IMG/VR virus record: IMGVR_UViG_3300042391_001376
Location: 140,905-204,904 of that record
Length of the DNA stretch: 64,000 nucleotides
Source: a virus
Direction: 5' to 3' (one strand)
The notes under the pieces are model-generated. The model made no database searches, was not told where the DNA came from, and saw only the letters and a program-made list of their open reading frames with translations. A program made the position numbers and the translations under genes. Shown piece by piece: positions 15,634 through 23,760 of the stretch (position 1 is its first letter; every line of letters begins with the position of its first letter).

Positions 15634-16437
15634 ATGAAGCCATTCAATCCAGGGGACAAGGTACGTTCCAAGGCAAAGCCTCATATAACAGGCACTGTAA
15701 AGTGGGTTAGGTTTGAACCCAATGGAGTATCTGTTAATAGGCAAAATTCACGTGGAAAATGGAACTATGTCCAGAAGATACCAAAGGGAGGTTATACCGT
15801 ATCTATTAACTGGGATCCAGTCCCACAACTTGGTTACTACCCAGAGCGTCCTTTGCACGGTCTACAGGGGTCTACCGCAATTGAGTTAGTGCCGCAAGAA
15901 AATGTCAATCAAGAAACAACAAACAACGAAAGGAAAGAAGCCATGTCAAATCAACCAACAACAATTCGGGAGGTAAATCCGATGAAGCAGTGCAAACACC
16001 AAGTCTGGGATTGGAAATTAATTCCAGGACAAGTAAACACAGACTACAAGGCAGTTTATTGTGAACTGTGTGGAGAGCAACTGGCTCAACTTGCACCAAA
16101 GAACAAACCAATGACAGATAAGCAGATAAAGTTTATCCGGTCTTTGTTCTTGGAAGTTAAATCAAACATGACAATTGATGAGCAGGAGTCTTTGACAACA
16201 AAGATGAAAGCACATATCGATGGGACAAATGTACTCACCACCAAGTGGGCATCAGCAGCTATTGACAAGCTTAAGGCATACAAGCCTAAGCCTGTTAAGC
16301 CTGTTCAAGTCATGGAAGAGGATGAGCCATTTGGCAAAGTTGAATGTCATGTATGTGGCACGAAATACCAGCCAGAAGAAATGGGCGGATCAGGCACTGA
16401 AGTATTCACCAACGGATGCATCGCATGTCTGTATTAA
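15634..16437 (+). CDS. Two-part zinc-finger protein, possible fused gene pair
   Basis: 267 aa. Residues 1-90 look SH3/KOW-like (FNPGDKVRSKAKPHITGTV). A linker follows that is Asn/Gln/Thr-rich and is encoded by a typical CAA-rich leader. Then comes a Cys finger (CKHQVWD...CELC), a helical middle and a C-terminal CHVCG...C..C finger. An internal ATG at 15982 (MKQCKHQ) has its own strong GGGAGG site, in a 34-nt copy of the leader that precedes the next gene. So a second, shorter product (15982-16437, 151 aa) is likely. DNA or RNA binding is plausible. Confidence 0.7.
   Translation: MKPFNPGDKVRSKAKPHITGTVKWVRFEPNGVSVNRQNSRGKWNYVQKIPKGGYTVSINWDPVPQLGYYPERPLHGLQGSTAIELVPQENVNQETTNNERKEAMSNQPTTIREVNPMKQCKHQVWDWKLIPGQVNTDYKAVYCELCGEQLAQLAPKNKPMTDKQIKFIRSLFLEVKSNMTIDEQESLTTKMKAHIDGTNVLTTKWASAAIDKLKAYKPKPVKPVQVMEEDEPFGKVECHVCGTKYQPEEMGGSGTEVFTNGCIACLY
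15951..15984 (+). repeat. Leader/ribosome-site repeat, copy 1 (inside an ORF)
   Basis: 34 nt nearly identical (4 mismatches) to 16451-16484, exactly 500 nt away. It contains TCAACCAACAACAA, GGGAGG and an ATG, here all within an open reading frame. Confidence 0.75.
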
Positions 16438-16450
16438 ATCAATCAAACAA

Positions 16451-16484
16451 TCAACCAACAACAAATGGGGAGGTAAAACCCATG
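16451..16484 (+). repeat. Leader/ribosome-site repeat, copy 2
   Basis: The functional-looking copy: CAA-rich unstructured leader, GGGGAGG and the ATG of the large RNA-polymerase-like gene. See 15951-15984. Confidence 0.75.
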
Positions 16485-19157
16485 GAAACACCACAACAAA
16501 AGCTCAATCGTTTAACGACAGAGCCTCAACAGAAAGGAGCAGAAGTGATTGCATTCATGCATGACTTCTTCCATACCATCACCAACGACCCAACAGAGCG
16601 TGAGTCATTGGCCTATTCAACCGTAAAGAAGACGGGCAAACCATTCAAGATGGGGACAACAGTTCGCACTGGTGAGAATGGTGCATACAACCACCATATC
16701 TGGCTTATGCCAATCAACAACAACCCTACTTGGAAGTATGGACTCTTGGAGCACAAGCTTAACAGCCGCGGTAAGAAGTTCAAGCTTAAGATGATCACAA
16801 TCAATGAGCTGAAGCAGTGGATCAGCAAGGACAACGGAGACTTAGATGCACTCATCAAAGAATCCAACTTTGCTTGGGCTAATGCAACACATGCTTTCTT
16901 CTTGAAGATGCGTGAAGACAACAACTGGTCATTGGATGATCTTGGTGTCAGCGTAATCGACATGAAGAAGACATCAAAGCGACTTCAAGAAATCACACGG
17001 TTTACTCAGGTATATCGTTCAAGGTCAATGAAGTCAGTCACCACTAAGGCTTATACGAACGAATGGCTTGAGCAATACTACTCTAGCTATGGATTGAAGT
17101 ATGATCCAGCAGATGAGGTGATGTTCGATGGACCAGCCTTCATGCGCAAATCAGCATTCATCAAAGCTTGTTTCCCTATCAAAGATGCGGAAGTAAGAGG
17201 CAAGATGATTGGTGGTGTACACGGTGACAATCGCACTTGGTTGTTCCGTATGAAAATGGAAGGCTGCATGCTTAAGGGCTTGTTGCACATTGTTGAGGAT
17301 GATGAAATCCCAGCAGACATTGTGTACCATGAATCAATGGAAAAGAAGGAATTGTCCACAACAGATGGTAATTATACATTTGTAGCGTGGCCGATGCCAA
17401 CTCTGTACGAAGTAACGATTGACGATCAATCAATGATCAATAATCCATGGTTGTACACCACTGAACACCTCAAAACTACATGCGACAGTCTTTTGTCTGA
17501 CTTCAAGAAAGAAATCGAAGTGGGCAATATGCCAGAATGGATGACTGTTAGCATGGATGACCAAGAGGATCATGGAGTAGTCAACGAAGACAATGAACTC
17601 CAAGAGTGGCAAGCAAACTACATCAAGTGGCAAAAGGCTGGGTTCTCATTGTATGACAGCTCAAACTTTATTCACATGGCGTACGGTCAGCTTGCTAATC
17701 GCATGAGTGCATCAGTTAAGCGTGGTAACATCTGGTTGCCAATGTTTAACGCATTCATGGCTCCTGTCATTACTCATGAGGCATTGCAAATCATGGGTGG
17801 ACAAGAACTGCCAGAGTCAAAGTCAAATGTTGTATGGTATGACAAGCGCTTCGGTGCAATCATCCCAGGCAACCGCTTTGTTGAGACAGCAGATCTTCAC
17901 GACACATGGGACCAAGATGGTGACATGGCCAGGTTCATCCGCATTAAGTTGTGGAGCTCTTCGCCAGTTGTAACTCTCTATGGGTTGTCACACCAGGAAT
18001 TCAGGGATGGATTTGTTATCCCAGCTGACCTGGAAGTACCAACCACACCAGAAGAAGCAATCGACATGGTTGTCATCATTCGTTCACCAAACGGACCTGG
18101 TGGTTATTCAATCGAGCGTTACGATGCAGAGACAATGCCATTTATGCGTGTAAACGAGGACATGGTACAGGTAATTGACCTTAGCAAAGCAACATTGCCG
18201 ATGAGCACACTGCTTAAAGACACTATTGTTGACACTAAGCTCAATGAAATCCTGAACTCAACACAGTACACCAAGAGGGGATTCACACGGGATAACGCCA
18301 AGGACATGATTGATGCACAACTGCACAACCCTGGGTTTGGTTCATTCTCAAACTTCATGATGGTGCATGCAAGTGTGTTCGGTCCAAGCTACCCAACCTA
18401 CATGCCAGCTAGTGGTAATGACATTATCGATGCAAGCTCTCAGACAGCAAACATTGAGGCATTCCGCTTTATCAGTGGCAGCGTATCAACCATGTGGCAA
18501 TCATTGATCGATGATATGGTCAAACAAGATATCAAGATTGACAGCTACATGATGAGTCGTATCCCTGATCGGTTCAAGCATGAGTTGGAAGGTAATGTCT
18601 ATGATGGACCATTGGCAGAGCTCAGTGAGCACTACATCAAGGTACTCAAGGATGTACGCGAAGAGAAGAAGAACACCATCTATCTCCGCATGCGTTCTGA
18701 GTTAATTCCTCAACTGCAACAGTTAATCCCTACACTGTCAGATCAAACACAGGCTGTCTGTGAAGCATTCAACACCAAGTATATCCACATGTTGCGTGCA
18801 TTTGACGAGCGTAAGGCAGAAGCTAAGGCAGAAGAGACAAAGTGGTCAAGCCGCTACTTCAAGGCATGGAACGCTGTGTATTCTTCAACCGAGTTGGAAG
18901 CCATTGTCAAGATGATGGTCGATGAGATTGAAACGTCCAAGTCACCAACCAAGATGGCTGTTGCTATCTATCGCTGGATGACTGATCCAAAGATGAGCTA
19001 CGAGAGGGTGTATCACGAAGGTCGTGGCGAATACATCAAGGCCAATGCTCATCTGCGTTATGGTCTAGTTGACCGTGTAATGTTCCAAGCCGGCAAGCGT
19101 GGGCAGAAATCAATGATGGATCTGCTTATCCAGGGGCTCAAGGATCTGGGCCTCTAG
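16482..19157 (+). CDS. Two-barrel RNA polymerase-like protein (YonO/QDE-1 superfamily)
   Basis: 891 aa from ATG 16482, chosen for its GGGGAGG site. Three ordered motifs match two-barrel polymerases: DG at 216-217 (VMFDGPAFMRKSAF); a KG motif with K265, followed by the downstream ESMEK (284-288); and the metal-binding DxDGD at 477-481 (WDQDGDMARF). The same order (DG...S, KG...SMxK, DxDGD) occurs in QDE-1 and phage YonO, and DxDGD is the catalytic motif of cellular beta-prime. Length is close to YonO (~905 aa). It probably transcribes phage genes or makes primers. A paralogue lies at 28993. Assignment is by motif only. Confidence 0.75.
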   Translation: METPQQKLNRLTTEPQQKGAEVIAFMHDFFHTITNDPTERESLAYSTVKKTGKPFKMGTTVRTGENGAYNHHIWLMPINNNPTWKYGLLEHKLNSRGKKFKLKMITINELKQWISKDNGDLDALIKESNFAWANATHAFFLKMREDNNWSLDDLGVSVIDMKKTSKRLQEITRFTQVYRSRSMKSVTTKAYTNEWLEQYYSSYGLKYDPADEVMFDGPAFMRKSAFIKACFPIKDAEVRGKMIGGVHGDNRTWLFRMKMEGCMLKGLLHIVEDDEIPADIVYHESMEKKELSTTDGNYTFVAWPMPTLYEVTIDDQSMINNPWLYTTEHLKTTCDSLLSDFKKEIEVGNMPEWMTVSMDDQEDHGVVNEDNELQEWQANYIKWQKAGFSLYDSSNFIHMAYGQLANRMSASVKRGNIWLPMFNAFMAPVITHEALQIMGGQELPESKSNVVWYDKRFGAIIPGNRFVETADLHDTWDQDGDMARFIRIKLWSSSPVVTLYGLSHQEFRDGFVIPADLEVPTTPEEAIDMVVIIRSPNGPGGYSIERYDAETMPFMRVNEDMVQVIDLSKATLPMSTLLKDTIVDTKLNEILNSTQYTKRGFTRDNAKDMIDAQLHNPGFGSFSNFMMVHASVFGPSYPTYMPASGNDIIDASSQTANIEAFRFISGSVSTMWQSLIDDMVKQDIKIDSYMMSRIPDRFKHELEGNVYDGPLAELSEHYIKVLKDVREEKKNTIYLRMRSELIPQLQQLIPTLSDQTQAVCEAFNTKYIHMLRAFDERKAEAKAEETKWSSRYFKAWNAVYSSTELEAIVKMMVDEIETSKSPTKMAVAIYRWMTDPKMSYERVYHEGRGEYIKANAHLRYGLVDRVMFQAGKRGQKSMMDLLIQGLKDLGL

Positions 19158-19386
19158 GATAAGTATTATCTTAATGTTATATTCTAAACAAGCACCGTGC
19201 TCTGCCTAGTCCCCAAGACTTGGTTCCACTTTGATTCTAAACACGGTTCAAGAGATTTTCCGCGGTCTGGCCCCCATCACGGGTCTGGCCGTTGAATAAG
19301 TCGGGGTCTTTCGGGACTTCGCCTACTGGTAACATCGGGTTGCTGGTAGTTTATGTGACTACGGTCACAGAAAGGGGTTGGGTCTA
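19158..19386 (+). promoter_or_regulatory. Structured 5' leader
   Basis: A 229 nt gap rich in secondary structure: an 11-bp stem CTACTGGTAAC/GTTGCTGGTAG near 19322-19349 (three G-T pairs), a perfect TGTGAC-TACG-GTCACA hairpin around 19353-19368, repeated GGTCTGGCC, and a GAATAAGTCGGG motif at 19294. It ends at the AAAGGGG ribosome site of the next gene. It is likely a stable leader of a highly expressed mRNA. Confidence 0.5.
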
Positions 19387-19914
19387 ATGACTCTTCTCAT
19401 CACTAAGGTTGGTGCACCTACAACGCACACACATAACTTGAAGGACGGCTCAGGCTCGTTCAGCAAGACCGAAATTCCTGTAACCCTACAGGCTAAGTTC
19501 GGTGAGGAAGCAGGCTTTCAGATTGGTGTGAACTACACTGTCTGGATGGACGCTGCTCGTGCAAGCAAAGTCGTCGCGATTGCTCAGGCATTCATTGATG
19601 GCACAGCCACTGACAGTAACGGTGAACTGTATCACCCAAGTTGCCGTCTTGCTGTACTCAACGACAGCGAGTGCTTTACTGCGGGCGAACTGCGGACGAA
19701 AGACTTGACCAACAAGTTTGGTGGCACATACACTGTGACCAACCAGACCATTTGGTTGAAGGACGACACGGCTTTGACTTATGACATTGCCGAGTTGGCT
19801 GTTTCCCCTCAGCGTGGCAATATCGATGACCTCGATATCCTCGTTGACTTCCGTGGTGCTGGTTTGGTTGCGCCAGTTGTTACATCCACTGCTACTGCTG
19901 AAGTGCCTTTCTGA
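19387..19914 (+). CDS. Hypothetical protein with SSB-like C-terminal tip
   Basis: 175 aa from ATG 19387, with a TTG at 19378 as alternative. It is beta-rich, with GC-richer coding sequence than the later genes, and ends TATAEVPF, the same tail as the protein at 22547. Acidic/hydrophobic ...PF tails are used by SSB to recruit partners. No OB-fold signature is certain; it might be a DNA-binding or partner-recruiting protein. Followed by a strong terminator and preceded by a long structured leader, so it forms a single-gene unit. Confidence 0.7.
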   Translation: MTLLITKVGAPTTHTHNLKDGSGSFSKTEIPVTLQAKFGEEAGFQIGVNYTVWMDAARASKVVAIAQAFIDGTATDSNGELYHPSCRLAVLNDSECFTAGELRTKDLTNKFGGTYTVTNQTIWLKDDTALTYDIAELAVSPQRGNIDDLDILVDFRGAGLVAPVVTSTATAEVPF

Positions 19915-19935
19915 CACTTTAGTTTTAGCCCGTTT

Positions 19936-19990
19936 TGTCAGTCAGGTCGGTATGCCCCCCCGCATATCGGCTTGACTGACATTTTTTTTT
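19936..19990 (+). terminator. Rho-independent terminator
   Basis: Long near-perfect stem GTCAGTCAGGTCGGTATGC/GCATATCGGCTTGACTGAC around a C-run loop, followed by nine T residues. Confidence 0.9.
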
Positions 19991-20066
19991 GCAACTAGTT
20001 CCCTAATCTTTTTTTTGTTCCTAGTGTCCTAATCCTTAGGAATAAGTCGGAGAAAAGGAGAATAGC

Positions 20067-20225
20067 ATGAGTGAACCTTACATTTGCGGAACAGCAGCAC
20101 CTGATCCTTGCGAATTTGAAAGCGTAGAGCATCATGACGCTACTTGTCAAGAATGTCTATCTTGGTTTCCAACATGGACAGCGGCTCAACAAGCAGCTAA
20201 AGCAGCAAGAGATCTGTGTAAATAA
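20067..20225 (+). CDS. Small Cys/His protein, 52 aa
   Basis: ATG 20067 with AAAAGGAG upstream. It has C-x7-C spacing, then HH and CQEC (residues 7, 15, 22-23, 27-30), which could form a zinc knuckle, plus an Ala-rich C-terminal helix. A GGAATAAGTCGG motif precedes its ribosome site. Unknown function. Confidence 0.65.
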   Translation: MSEPYICGTAAPDPCEFESVEHHDATCQECLSWFPTWTAAQQAAKAARDLCK

Positions 20226-20490
20226 TCATAGGACACATATAAAAGCCTATGTACTGGTAGCCTGTAAACCAATGGATGTCGAATCAGGCTGAGTAGTCAA
20301 CACTTATATATACATACGGTCGTTCTACCGATGTAAAGTTGATAATGAACAGTCGAGTTACAGCGACTTTTAAACATTTAGGGTAACCTAGGCCACTGGT
20401 ACAAGGGCGACATTATTGTACTGTCTGACATATGCAGGAATAGCGTTGTATCAATATGTTATATTATTCATCTCAATTGAAAGGATTGTT
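20226..20490 (+). other. Gene-free leader region
   Basis: 265 nt with weak hairpins (AGCCTG...CAGGCT near 20259-20290) and no convincing ORF. Probably the 5' region of the next small-gene operon; no promoter fixed. Confidence 0.3.
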
Positions 20491-20769
20491 ATGGGAATTC
20501 AAGATGACTCATTTGATGTTAATCTTATTGCGACCAAAGAAGGTCTAATAAAGATTAGCCAGATGACTTTGCTAGAAACGGTCAAGGAAATGAACCGCCG
20601 TACAGACTCATTGCTTGAGATCTGTGAATCACACCAAATACTTATTGAGCAGTTGTCCGATAAAGTTATTTCTTTACAGGACGCACTTGATAATCTCAAG
20701 CCTTGCCAATGCTGTGGAAACAACCCATGCCTCGAATCACTCGATGCAACTAAACATGGAGACTACTAA
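20491..20769 (+). CDS. Coiled-coil protein with Cys knuckle, 92 aa
   Basis: The ATG at 20491 follows AAAGGATTG, so longer upstream starts are unlikely. Residues ~15-68 are helical and heptad-like (LLETVKEMNRRTDSLLEICES...), then CQCCGNNPC, a possible metal knuckle. It overlaps the next gene by 1 nt (TAATG). Confidence 0.65.
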   Translation: MGIQDDSFDVNLIATKEGLIKISQMTLLETVKEMNRRTDSLLEICESHQILIEQLSDKVISLQDALDNLKPCQCCGNNPCLESLDATKHGDY

Positions 20770-21011
20770 TGGATCTCATCTTACCTTTAGGCATTCTAAT
20801 CCTCATATCAGCAGTCTTCGTTCGCGGGATTGTGCGATATGTTGCCGGCAACCCATGGAAGTTACATCGTTGCATGAACCACCAGTTCTACTTTGAAGAA
20901 ATAGATTGTCGTGGAATATATTGTGGCGTATGTCACAAGGACATAGACATTGAGTATTATTCTAAAGGAATAAGTCGGGAGGGAATAACCCATGAAAATA
21001 CAAATGATTGA
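20769..21011 (+). CDS. Membrane protein with C-terminal Cys motifs, 80 aa
   Basis: One N-terminal transmembrane segment (DLILPLGILILISAVFVRG), then a cytoplasmic or periplasmic part with CxxC (YCGVCHKD) and further Cys. Coupled to the previous gene. The AGGAATAAGTCGGG motif lies within its 3' coding region, just ahead of the next gene. Confidence 0.6.
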   Translation: MDLILPLGILILISAVFVRGIVRYVAGNPWKLHRCMNHQFYFEEIDCRGIYCGVCHKDIDIEYYSKGISREGITHENTND

Positions 21012-21168
21012 TGACATACCACGCAAAGGTTTGTGTGCCATATGTCACAAGACCAAACTCACAGTAACAGTATCAATCAAATCCAAAGGAAGTCCTATAA
21101 TCACCACTGAAGATTGGTGCTTAGAAGATTTCCACACACTACAAGATAAAACACTCACACTACACTGA
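20992..21168 (+). CDS. Small CxxC protein, 58 aa
   Basis: ATG 20992 overlaps the previous gene by 20 nt. Contains CAICHKT and a later Cys, a likely small zinc-binding fold. Ribosome site GGGAGG lies about 15 nt upstream. No family recognised. Confidence 0.55.
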   Translation: MKIQMIDDIPRKGLCAICHKTKLTVTVSIKSKGSPIITTEDWCLEDFHTLQDKTLTLH

Positions 21169-21179
21169 AAGGTAGAACC

Positions 21180-21473
21180 ATGATATCAAAATATGAAACA
21201 AAAGATGAAAACTGGGAATCCTATGGTTTTCTTAATGTACTAACCGAATATCACACACGCCCTCAAGGTATGATCAGTTCAATGCGAGCTGAAAAATACA
21301 ACGATGGTAATGTTCATATTGAATTCAACATTCAAAGCCCAAGTGGTACACCAGATTCATCTGACTTCCTAACCTACACTATGCTAGAAATCAATTCATT
21401 TGAACGCGCTAAAGCTATTGTAGATATGTATGCAACCATGTTAGACTCTTACATTCTAAAGATGTCAGCATGA
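21180..21473 (+). CDS. Hypothetical protein, 97 aa
   Basis: Soluble mixed alpha/beta protein (MISKYETKDENWESYGF..., ending SYILKMSA). GAAAGG precedes ATG. Ends in an ATGA overlap with the next micro-ORF. No family recognised. Confidence 0.65.
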   Translation: MISKYETKDENWESYGFLNVLTEYHTRPQGMISSMRAEKYNDGNVHIEFNIQSPSGTPDSSDFLTYTMLEINSFERAKAIVDMYATMLDSYILKMSA

Positions 21474-21574
21474 AAACATTCGGACTAATCTCAATATCAT
21501 TTGCTGCGGGTAGCATCTCAATGATGATGTGGATTCGCAAAATATTCAATAAAACAATGAAAGGAACCTTGTGA
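21470..21574 (+). CDS. Micro membrane protein, 34 aa
   Basis: One hydrophobic segment (GLISISFAAGSISMMMW) followed by a basic tail. Its ATG and stop overlap both neighbours by 4 nt, which supports translation. Function unknown. Confidence 0.5.
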   Translation: MKTFGLISISFAAGSISMMMWIRKIFNKTMKGTL

Positions 21575-21666
21575 AAAAACTTGCAATCATCACTACAACA
21601 ATAGCATTCGTTATTGCCGGCTTAGCATTATACATCAAAAAGATGACATTGTTCAAAGGAGAATAA
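21571..21666 (+). CDS. Micro membrane protein, 31 aa
   Basis: GTG start in a GTGA overlap, with AAGGA 6 nt upstream. A single transmembrane helix (AIITTTIAFVIAGLALYI) flanked by Lys. Likely co-translated with the previous micro-ORF. Confidence 0.5.
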   Translation: MKKLAIITTTIAFVIAGLALYIKKMTLFKGE

Positions 21667-21668
21667 AC

Positions 21669-21902
21669 ATGAAGCATAAAATACTACTAACATTTGCAAT
21701 TCTTACTTTAGCTATTCCAGTTTCTACTGCAAACGCTAAAGGTGGAGGAAGTCATTGTGTAAAAATATTTAATCAATCAACTAAAATTTGGGGCTGGAAT
21801 TGTGAAGGTAAACCTAAATTCTTTATATGTGGTAAAGCCTACAGATGCATGTCATTACCACCAGGAACTAAAATTTACGCTACAGGCCAAATTTACCCTT
21901 AA
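21669..21902 (+). CDS. Small secreted Cys protein, 77 aa
   Basis: Clear Sec signal peptide (KHKILLTFAILTLAIPVSTANA, cleavage after ANA) followed by ~53 mature residues with four Cys, probably two disulfides. Probably exported to the cell surface. Good AAGGAG site. No family recognised. Confidence 0.7.
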   Translation: MKHKILLTFAILTLAIPVSTANAKGGGSHCVKIFNQSTKIWGWNCEGKPKFFICGKAYRCMSLPPGTKIYATGQIYP

Positions 21903-21915
21903 AAGGAGAATAAGC

Positions 21916-22182
21916 ATGAACTATAAGAAACTATTCTGGGGCTACATGGCATTTAGTGCTATCACTGGCTTCTTTATTGGCATTGTGCGCGGCATTGAGC
22001 AAGAAAAGATCAAGCGTCGCTTACGCAATAACCCATTGTCTGCCAGTAAAGCATTTCAAGAAGTGTACGGACACTACAACAATGATGACCTAGACTTTCC
22101 TGAATGGGTCAACACTGATGAAGACGCTAGATTCAATAGCATTGTAGGCCGTCTAAACCATCCAACGAACCGACAGAAGTAG
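21916..22182 (+). CDS. Membrane protein, 88 aa
   Basis: ATG 21916 preceded by AAAAGGAG. One N-terminal transmembrane helix (FWGYMAFSAITGFFIGIV), then a charged soluble tail (EQEKIKRRLRNN...). Followed directly by an AGGAATAAGTCGGGA motif. Unknown function. Confidence 0.65.
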   Translation: MNYKKLFWGYMAFSAITGFFIGIVRGIEQEKIKRRLRNNPLSASKAFQEVYGHYNNDDLDFPEWVNTDEDARFNSIVGRLNHPTNRQK

Positions 22183-22217
22183 GAATAAGTCGGGATATTT
22201 TCGGAGGGGGGTGACCG

Positions 22218-22274
22218 TTGTTTGATTGGCTATTCGATATTATCCAAGATATATTAGATTCAATATTCAACTAA
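22218..22274 (+). CDS. Possible amphipathic micropeptide, 18 aa
   Basis: TTG start with a very strong GGAGG site 9 nt upstream. The peptide LFDWLFDIIQDILDSIFN would fold as an acidic amphipathic helix. It could be a membrane-active peptide or only a leader peptide for the next gene. Confidence 0.3.
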   Translation: MFDWLFDIIQDILDSIFN

Positions 22275-22287
22275 GGAGAAAAACATT

Positions 22288-22467
22288 ATGTTAGGTAAAT
22301 TTCTAGGCAAAGTTACTGGCAAATCAGTGGAAGTAGTTACTGCTACGCCAGATTTTCTAAAGACGAACACTAAAGCGACTATGGAAGCACTCAAGAGTGC
22401 AAAAGATGGATTCGTAACTGATTTCAAGGCTGAATACAACAAGCCTGAAGTAACTAACGAGGACTAA
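22288..22467 (+). CDS. Small hypothetical protein, 59 aa
   Basis: ATG 22288 with AAGGAG upstream. Starts MLGKFLGKVTGKSVEVV, then a charged helix (TMEALKSAKDGFVTDFKAE). No family recognised. Confidence 0.65.
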   Translation: MLGKFLGKVTGKSVEVVTATPDFLKTNTKATMEALKSAKDGFVTDFKAEYNKPEVTNED

Positions 22468-22546
22468 TACAAAGATTTGGGCTAGTCCCAAAATAAGCAA
22501 TAAACACATATCATATCCACATAATAAACACATAAGGAATAAACAC

Positions 22547-23590
22547 ATGTCATTACTCGAAAAATTCGGTTACAAGAAAGACGAGTTCGCAATCGCTTTG
22601 GAAAACCCAGAGTTGTTTGCATCAAACTCAACTACCACTAAAATTACTGTTGGTACACCAGCCAAGATTGCTGGTTCTATCAATGGCGTTGCTGTTCCAA
22701 CCACCATTCTAGTAAAGAATGCTAACTGGAGCCGTCTCACCGTGCGTGACCATGTTATCCGTCGTCAGGACGCAGAGCCACGCATCAGCCAAGTATTCGG
22801 TGGTGTATTCAATAACTTCCAAGCAGACATCACGCTTGAAGTTGATGGTACTGAAATGTCATTGTATGAACTCATGAAGCAGTTCTGCATCGAATCGTTC
22901 GGTACATCCCTTACAGATGACCAAGTAAACAAGATGTTGGAGAGCAACCTTTCGCTCAACGGCATTCGTAACGGTGGCCCTCTGATGTTCCAGCAAATGG
23001 GTGCAAATCCTGCTGGTATCGCACACGCAGTAGAAGCGTTCCGTACAGCTGGAGCAATTGACGATATGAAGTCTGTTGCATCAAGCAAATCATTCAATAC
23101 AGCTTATAAGATTCCTGGCGATGGTGCTGGTCTTGAAGTTGTATCGTTTGAACTTGGTACATCTGACCGTTCACTCTCAAAGACAGGACAAGGCTTCATT
23201 GACATCGTCAGTGCAGTGACTGAGAACTTTGAGCGTGTAAAGAATCACAAGTCTGTTGCTAAAGTATTGCAGGACAAGTTGAACGCAAGCATCGGTTCAA
23301 TGAGCCAAGAAGCAATCAAGAAAGCACAGGCAGAAATCAAGATTGAACTTGACATGGCTAAAGACTATGCTAACTGCTGGTCTGGTGCTGCTCGTCAAAC
23401 CAAGATTGACAATGGTCGCAAGATCGTTGAGAACAAGTACAATGCAGTAAACGCCCCATGTGGTCGTTGGTCTGCAGTAGTTGCTGGTCAAACCATCGAC
23501 TTTGATGTATGGTCAAACTCGACAAAAGCACCAGTACAAACCGCAGAACAGCAGATCAGCGATATCGCAACCGCTGAGGTACCGTTCTAA
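22547..23590 (+). CDS. Hypothetical protein, 347 aa, SSB-like C-terminal tip
   Basis: A large soluble protein with an N-terminal beta-rich half and helical C-terminal half (KVLQDKLNASIGSMSQEAIKKAQAEIKIELDMAKDYA in two stretches). It ends IATAEVPF, identical in its last six residues to the protein at 19387. GC-rich third positions and a good AAGGAATAA leader suggest strong expression. It may be a DNA-binding or partner-recruiting early protein; no motif proves this. Confidence 0.7.
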   Translation: MSLLEKFGYKKDEFAIALENPELFASNSTTTKITVGTPAKIAGSINGVAVPTTILVKNANWSRLTVRDHVIRRQDAEPRISQVFGGVFNNFQADITLEVDGTEMSLYELMKQFCIESFGTSLTDDQVNKMLESNLSLNGIRNGGPLMFQQMGANPAGIAHAVEAFRTAGAIDDMKSVASSKSFNTAYKIPGDGAGLEVVSFELGTSDRSLSKTGQGFIDIVSAVTENFERVKNHKSVAKVLQDKLNASIGSMSQEAIKKAQAEIKIELDMAKDYANCWSGAARQTKIDNGRKIVENKYNAVNAPCGRWSAVVAGQTIDFDVWSNSTKAPVQTAEQQISDIATAEVPF

Positions 23591-23608
23591 GGTTATCTAA
23601 ATTTGGTG

Positions 23609-23638
23609 GGGTTGGCCTGACTGATCGCGGGTCAACCC
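23609..23638 (+). promoter_or_regulatory. Hairpin after the 347 aa gene
   Basis: GGGTTGGCC/GGTCAACCC forms a 9-bp stem with an 11-nt loop, without a following T-run. It may stabilise or partly terminate the upstream mRNA. Confidence 0.45.
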
Positions 23639-23652
23639 TACTAATAAACTTT

Positions 23653-23715
23653 TAGTGGGTAGTAAGTGTGCACATTCCCGATGAATGCTGCGAACCAACC
23701 ATTTGCTACCCACTA
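23653..23715 (+). ncRNA. Closed-stem structured element upstream of whiB-like gene
   Basis: A perfect 10-bp inverted repeat, TAGTGGGTAG (23653-23662) with CTACCCACTA (23706-23715), encloses 43 nt. It lies 45 nt upstream of the first WhiB-like gene and could be its regulatory leader or a separate RNA. Confidence 0.4.
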
Positions 23716-23760
23716 TTTAAGTATAATAAAAAAAATTTTATTAACTCAAAAAGGATTAAC

